Positions 7,668 through 10,342 of a stretch of DNA of 10,342 nt are shown one piece after another. Below the pieces are notes generated by a model. It worked only from the letters and a program-made list of their open reading frames with translations. It was not told where the DNA came from and did no database searches. The stretch is from Eubacterium sp. UBA5416 (GTDB lineage Bacteria; Bacillota; Clostridia; Lachnospirales; Lachnospiraceae): assembly GCA_002409525.1 (NCBI GenBank), contig DHNM01000072.1, positions 1 through 10,342 of the forward strand, given 5' to 3'. Numbering within the stretch: the first letter of the stretch is position 1; every line of letters starts with the position of its first letter. Both the position numbers and the translations under genes were made by a program.

Positions 7668-7694
7668 TTTTTACTGGTTTCTCCAGCCTTTTTT
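7648..7694 (-). terminator. Terminator between the broken regulator gene and hsdR
   Basis: A long hairpin has arms 7648-7666 and 7675-7694 (GGCTG..GAAACCA paired with TGGTTTC..CAGCC), an 8-nt loop and a 2-nt internal mismatch. Both sides end in runs of T on their own strand. Its arms closely resemble those of the hairpin at 8420-8460. Confidence 0.85.
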
Positions 7695-7711
7695 ACTTGT
7701 AATATCTATAT

Positions 7712-7919
7712 TTATCTTCTTACAGATACTCTATATTTATGTCTGAGTTTATCACCCATCTCTGTTTCCGTATAAGGTATATACTTATCCTGCTGCAGCC
7801 TTCCATATACGATCCCGGGATCTCGGTGAATCTTTTTTGCAAAATCTCGAATTCTACTTTCTGTAAACTCAGTTGTATGCTCCCTCTATTCTTCTTGGTA
7901 AATCAGGTAAGTTAAAGTT
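7712..7919 (-). pseudogene. Relic of the C-terminus of an HTH-ImmA/IrrE-family protein
   Basis: Reading on from the stop of the HTH gene, two pieces of the same protein family survive in other frames. Bases 7884-7916 read FNLPDLPRRIE in one shifted frame, matching the family text that normally follows 'DYKYF'. From the codon after an in-frame TAG (7886-7888) to the TAA at 7712-7714, a third frame reads through ESRIRDFAKKIHRDPGIVYG and RLQQDKYIPY to a KYRV-type end, the characteristic C-terminus of HigA-like proteins fused to an ImmA/IrrE metallopeptidase domain. The central domain, including the HExxH zinc site, is gone. Full-length relatives are roughly 350-380 residues, so about 200 residues were deleted near 7880. 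An A8 run at the first frame change fits a slippage indel. The family match is from memory of conserved text, not from a search. Confidence 0.8.
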
Positions 7920-7923
7920 TTTT

Positions 7924-8247
7924 TTAATATTTATAATCCAATAATTTAAAGACTTTTTTTTCTTTTTTTAGTTCTTCGTCAGAGAGGCTCTCAGCTCGCA
8001 ATTCATCATACATCTGTTGGAGATTTAGCCAATAAGTAATTGTGGTTCCAAGCATTCTTGAAAGTCTTGCAGCTACATCGACAGTTAAATTCTGCCCACC
8101 ACGTACCAGGATGCTCAGATTTTTGGGTGATGTCCCCATTCTTTTTGCGAAATCTTCCTGTGTCAAACCACTTTCATCTATAATCTCTTTGATATAATAC
8201 CCCGGATGAAATACCACTTTATCTTTATATTCAATATAATTACTCAT
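7924..8247 (-). CDS. HigA-like XRE-family HTH protein, truncated N-terminal part of an HTH-ImmA protein
   Basis: This is a DNA-binding protein of the HigA/XRE type. FHPGYYIKEIIDESGLTQEDFAKRMG (residues 13-38) is the family's opening helix pair, followed by TSPKNLSILVRGGQNLTVDVAARLSRMLGTTITYWLNLQ, the recognition helix and its support. It ends in LLDYKY at residue 107, just where relatives continue into an ImmA/IrrE peptidase, because a frameshift puts a TAA there. HigA antitoxins of about 100 residues exist alone, so the fragment may still fold and bind DNA. ATG 8247 is preferred: GGAGG (8260-8264) lies 12 nt upstream, whereas the GTG at 8256 is only 3 nt from it. The family's usual start just before 'YIEYKDK' also supports the ATG. 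No HigB-type toxin gene is adjacent. It has its own promoter and a palindromic operator candidate. It could still self-regulate, or be a decaying gene. Confidence 0.85.
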   Translation of the reverse strand: MSNYIEYKDKVVFHPGYYIKEIIDESGLTQEDFAKRMGTSPKNLSILVRGGQNLTVDVAARLSRMLGTTITYWLNLQQMYDELRAESLSDEELKKEKKVFKLLDYKY

Positions 8248-8348
8248 AATGTGCACTTACCTCCATGACACTCCCCATAGTTAAAGCAGGGAGACTCGTC
8301 CTTTCTTTAAGATATTGATACATTCAAAACCGCAAAGTATTCGCTCGT

Positions 8349-8367
8349 TATTACCTGTTAAGTAATA
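8349..8367. promoter_or_regulatory. Palindromic operator candidate over the transcription start of the HTH gene
   Basis: TATTACCT, 3 nt, AAGTAATA: the 8-bp arms match at 7 of 8 positions and abut the -10 hexamer at 8367-8372, covering the predicted start. HigA-like HTH dimers bind such palindromes at their own promoters, so autorepression is the natural reading. Confidence 0.55.
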
Positions 8368-8395
8368 TTATGTTCAGTTTGGTTATATTTGTCAA
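8367..8395 (-). promoter_or_regulatory. Promoter for the HTH regulator gene
   Basis: A perfect TTGACA (8390-8395), a 17-nt spacer and CATAAT (8367-8372) lie on the minus strand. The start near 8360 leaves a leader of about 110 nt before the ATG at 8247. No other promoter of this quality is seen in the gap. Confidence 0.75.
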
Positions 8396-8419
8396 TTGCT
8401 TTCTATCTTATTTTATAAC

Positions 8420-8460
8420 AAAAAGCTGAGAAACCATTTTTTCAGGTTTTCTCAGCCCTT
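8420..8460 (-). terminator. Terminator after the short-chain dehydrogenase gene
   Basis: GGCTGAGAAAACC pairs with GGTTTCTCAGC (minus strand reading, one bulged base) around a 9-nt loop and is followed by TTTTTG. It lies 24 nt after the SDR stop. The arms closely match those of the hairpin at 7648-7694. Confidence 0.87.
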
Positions 8461-8484
8461 ATTACTTCTATTCTTATAAATTAT

Positions 8485-9273
8485 TTATCTGCTAAGTGCT
8501 TCCATCCCGCCATCCAGACGAATTCCAGATCCCATGATATGGGAAGAAACATCAGATGCCAGATACAATGCCAGGTCTGCAACCTCTTCCGGTTTGCAAT
8601 AGCGGTGATCCAGGTACTGAGATGCGAAAACCTCCTCTGATTCTTTTGCTGTCTTTGAATCTCCAAAGGATTTCTTTTCGATTCTGTGAATCATAGGGGT
8701 TTCCACAGCTCCCGGGCAGATATAATTGCAGTGGATTCCATGAGGCCCAAGTTCCAGCGCAACACTCTTTACCAGTCCGGCAACCGCATGTTTGGATGAA
8801 CAGTAAGCTCCCATTCCCGGTGAGCATGTAAAGCTTCCGTTAGAGGCGATCGTAACGATAGCTCCGCTCTCCTGCTTTAGCATCTGCTGTGCCGCATATT
8901 TCATGCAGAACATCGGGGCAAATACGTTGATACGATATACCTTTTCGTACTCCTCGATTTTCTGATCCTGGATCAATGAGCTTGTTCCCTCATACCCTGC
9001 GGTGATCACCATAACGTCCACCGATCCAAAATGCCTGGCTGCTCCCTCCACAAAGTCTTTGACCTGCTCTTCTTTTGTCACATCGACAACCGAAGTCTTT
9101 AGCTTTTCCGGTGCGATGTCCAGAGTCGGAACCAGTTTGTCCAGCTTTTCCTGTTTCGTAGAAGAAATCGCCAGCTTACAGCCCTCCGCCGCAAATGCTC
9201 TGACCAAAGCCTGTCCTATTCCACCTGTTGATCCTGTGATAAGAACAACTTTATCTTTTAAATGAAAATCCAT
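8485..9273 (-). CDS. Short-chain dehydrogenase/reductase (SDR, classical type), 262 aa
   Basis: This is an NAD(P)-dependent oxidoreductase with a Rossmann fold. The cofactor motif TGSTGGIG is at residues 13-20, an acidic DVT step at 64-66, the structural Asn at 116 (INVF), the catalytic Ser144, and the YCSSK pair Tyr157/Lys161. PGAVETPM (187-194) and the C-terminal GSGIRLDGG complete the classical pattern. The usual NNAG is ITAG here, a tolerated variant. The frame is open up to an ATG at 9390, but ATG 9273 is chosen. It has AAAGGAGG 8 nt upstream, gives the normal family length, and the likely promoter (9362-9390) lies inside the longer frame. No acidic residue clearly marks the end of the second strand (LAISST), so NADP may be preferred. 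The substrate cannot be told from the sequence. 3-oxoacyl reductase or polyol/sugar dehydrogenase relatives are the closest general types. It is probably its own transcription unit behind azlCD. Confidence 0.92.
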   Translation of the reverse strand: MDFHLKDKVVLITGSTGGIGQALVRAFAAEGCKLAISSTKQEKLDKLVPTLDIAPEKLKTSVVDVTKEEQVKDFVEGAARHFGSVDVMVITAGYEGTSSLIQDQKIEEYEKVYRINVFAPMFCMKYAAQQMLKQESGAIVTIASNGSFTCSPGMGAYCSSKHAVAGLVKSVALELGPHGIHCNYICPGAVETPMIHRIEKKSFGDSKTAKESEEVFASQYLDHRYCKPEEVADLALYLASDVSSHIMGSGIRLDGGMEALSR

Positions 9274-9361
9274 AGATACTGCCTCCTTTTTAACTGTGAT
9301 ACCTTCTACAGACTGCGCCGATTCTTTTATCCCCGCAGTTCTGATGTTTTTAGATATATCT

Positions 9362-9390
9362 ATCATAGCACCATCATTATCTGTACTCAA
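9362..9390 (-). promoter_or_regulatory. Promoter for the SDR gene
   Basis: TTGAGT (9385-9390) and TATGAT (9362-9367) with a 17-nt spacer lie on the minus strand. Transcription would begin near 9355, leaving a leader of about 80 nt. A perfect 10-bp palindrome, AGATATATCT (9352-9361), sits directly at the predicted start and could be an operator or chance A+T symmetry. Confidence 0.6.
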
Positions 9391-9439
9391 GACCAGTGCA
9401 GAAGATTATTGTAAATTTTATAGATCATCCTGTCGTTCA

Positions 9440-9763
9440 TCAGAATACCATCTGTATCAGCAGCATATAGACTGCTGTGCCGGCAACAATTGAAAGAAGA
9501 GTATTATGTTTCCATTTGTGTAAGATTACAACAGTTAAAAGTGCTAGGATCTCAGGTATACCATGTGTGCTCCCGGTAAATGATATATTTCTCAGGCAAT
9601 AGACAACGAGCATACTCATAATTGCATATGGAAATACATTTCCAAGATAAAGAACGGCTTTCGGTGTCCTCTTACGAAATACTGCAAAAGGCAGAAACCT
9701 TATCAAAATCGTAACAATGGATATAACCGCTATAATCAGCAGCGTATATGTAGTTTTACTCAT
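9440..9763 (-). CDS. azlD: AzlD-family small subunit of a branched-chain amino acid exporter
   Basis: This is the small membrane partner of AzlC. In studied systems the pair (AzlCD in Bacillus, YgaZH-type relatives in enterobacteria) exports branched-chain or related amino acids or their analogues. The 107 residues are almost all hydrophobic, with about four membrane segments. The family text RFLPFAVFRKRTPKAVLYLG (about residues 22-41) is followed by PYAIMSMLVVYCL and a VVILHKWKHNTLLSIVAGTAVYM segment. The ATG overlaps the end of azlC by 8 nt (ATGAGTAA), so the two are translationally coupled and made in step. No clear terminator follows the stop, so readthrough toward the SDR gene 166 nt downstream is possible. 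Substrate assignment is by family only. Confidence 0.92.
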   Translation of the reverse strand: MSKTTYTLLIIAVISIVTILIRFLPFAVFRKRTPKAVLYLGNVFPYAIMSMLVVYCLRNISFTGSTHGIPEILALLTVVILHKWKHNTLLSIVAGTAVYMLLIQMVF

Positions 9764-10342
9764 CTTCCACTTCTTCCTCCAGCCATCGCTTTTCTACAAT
9801 AAGAGCAGCTGTAATGATGAGCATGCTCGGAATCAGAAACTGATCTGCCCCGAAGATAAGCAGACACAGGATTGAAATTATAAGTCCCGTCACAGATGCG
9901 AGATGATTTTCTGACTTTTCCCACTGCTCCAGCCATATAATTGCAAAAAGCGCAGTCATGGCAAAATCTACACCTGTCGTATCAAACGGCAGAGCACTCC
10001 CGATCAGTCCTCCGAGGATACTTCCAATTACCCAGTAGCACTGATCCAGAGCCGAGACATACAGATAGTACCTTTTTTGATCAACCGATTTCGGCAGATC
10101 CGGCGAACACACCAGTGAAAAGGTCTCATCCGTCAGAGAATAGATAAGATATGGCTTGGCCTTTCCTGTATTCTTATATCGATTCAGCATGGTAATCCCG
10201 TAAAAAAGATGTCTGATGTTAACCATAATCGTCATCAATGCCGCTGTAATCAGAGATGCTCCGCCTGCGATCAGGTCGACCGCGACATACTGCATGGATC
10301 CCGCATAGATGGACAGACTCATCAGTGCCGCCCACCACCAGC
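9756..10342 (-). CDS. azlC: AzlC-family large subunit of a branched-chain amino acid exporter, N-terminus cut by the right edge
   Basis: This is the main permease of the AzlCD exporter. The frame stays open past the internal ATG at 10322 to the window edge and reads WWWAALMSLSIYAGSMQYVAV, the conserved AzlC region that normally lies some 40-60 residues into the protein. The true start is therefore beyond the edge and 10322 is not the start. Further family text is IMVNIRHLFYGITML and SLTDETFSL, then YYLYVSALDQCYWVIGSILGG, with several membrane spans and an acidic C-terminal tail (EEEVEDE). Relatives are about 230-240 residues, so roughly 40-50 residues are missing. Its stop overlaps azlD by 8 nt. 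The promoter and any regulator, often an AsnC/Lrp- or XRE-type gene in this family, lie outside the window. Confidence 0.93.
   Translation of the reverse strand, partial: WWWAALMSLSIYAGSMQYVAVDLIAGGASLITAALMTIMVNIRHLFYGITMLNRYKNTGKAKPYLIYSLTDETFSLVCSPDLPKSVDQKRYYLYVSALDQCYWVIGSILGGLIGSALPFDTTGVDFAMTALFAIIWLEQWEKSENHLASVTGLIISILCLLIFGADQFLIPSMLIITAALIVEKRWLEEEVEDE

Noticed and set aside
7924..8256. A complete HigBA toxin-antitoxin system.
   Set aside because: The HTH protein is HigA-like, but no toxin frame lies next to it, and the tail relic shows it came from an HTH-ImmA/IrrE fusion rather than a plain antitoxin.
8271..8293. A small hairpin (CTCCC / GGGAG) in the leader of the HTH gene, considered as a riboswitch or RBS-masking element.
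   Set aside because: The stem is only 5 bp with a 13-nt loop, and it does not include the ribosome binding site at 8260-8264.
8240..8323. A 27-codon minus-strand frame (ATG 8323 to TAA 8240) overlapping the start of the HTH gene by 8 nt, possibly a leader peptide or toxin remnant.
   Set aside because: It has no ribosome binding site, and its translation does not resemble the end of a HigB-type toxin or any family I know. The overlap may be chance.
1..10342. CRISPR arrays, tRNA or rRNA genes, insertion sequences and phage attachment sites.
   Set aside because: No regularly spaced repeats, cloverleaf-like sequences, transposase frames or terminal inverted repeats were seen. The only repeats are the HsdS motifs, the 10-bp tandem and the paired terminators.

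Overview
The window looks like chromosomal DNA from a low-to-moderate-GC Firmicute, most likely a gut clostridium of the Lachnospiraceae type. This rests on strong AGGAGG-type ribosome binding sites, sigma-A-like promoters with 17-bp spacers, a short (484-residue) CstA-family transporter, a HsdS protein with the 'RFxGFTDxWEQRK' and 'NLITLHQRE' motifs, and an ImmA/IrrE-type regulator relic. The genus cannot be fixed from the sequence alone.

Left part (1-1753, minus strand): specificity genes of a type I restriction-modification system. A 194-residue single-TRD HsdS-like protein is followed by a two-TRD HsdS whose start codon overlaps the first gene's stop (TAATG). HsdS runs off the left edge exactly at its second internal repeat. 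The pair has a strong promoter (TTGACA-N17-TAAAAT) at 1800-1828.

Middle (2001-4540, plus strand): a divergently transcribed CstA-family transporter, then an unrecognised 335-residue membrane protein with a possible PH-like N-terminal domain. A hairpin separates the two. A hairpin at 4543-4588 then ends both this gene and the converging hsdR.

hsdR (4599-7604, minus): a complete 1001-residue type I restriction translocase/nuclease subunit with all expected motifs. It is separated from the specificity genes by the plus-strand cassette, and no hsdM lies between them or elsewhere in the window. The R-M locus is therefore split or has been interrupted, and the methylase must lie outside the window.

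Right part (7700-10342, all minus strand): a broken regulator gene made of an intact HigA-like HTH N-terminus, then a frameshift, a deletion and a recognisable C-terminal relic of the HTH-ImmA/IrrE family. It has its own promoter and a palindromic operator candidate. Beyond it are a short-chain dehydrogenase/reductase, whose true start is 9273, and an overlapping azlC-azlD branched-chain amino acid exporter pair, with azlC cut by the right edge. Two closely similar terminator hairpins flank the broken regulator.

The points most worth a second look are the single-TRD/two-TRD specificity pair with internal repeats, the split R-M locus, and the regulator relic.
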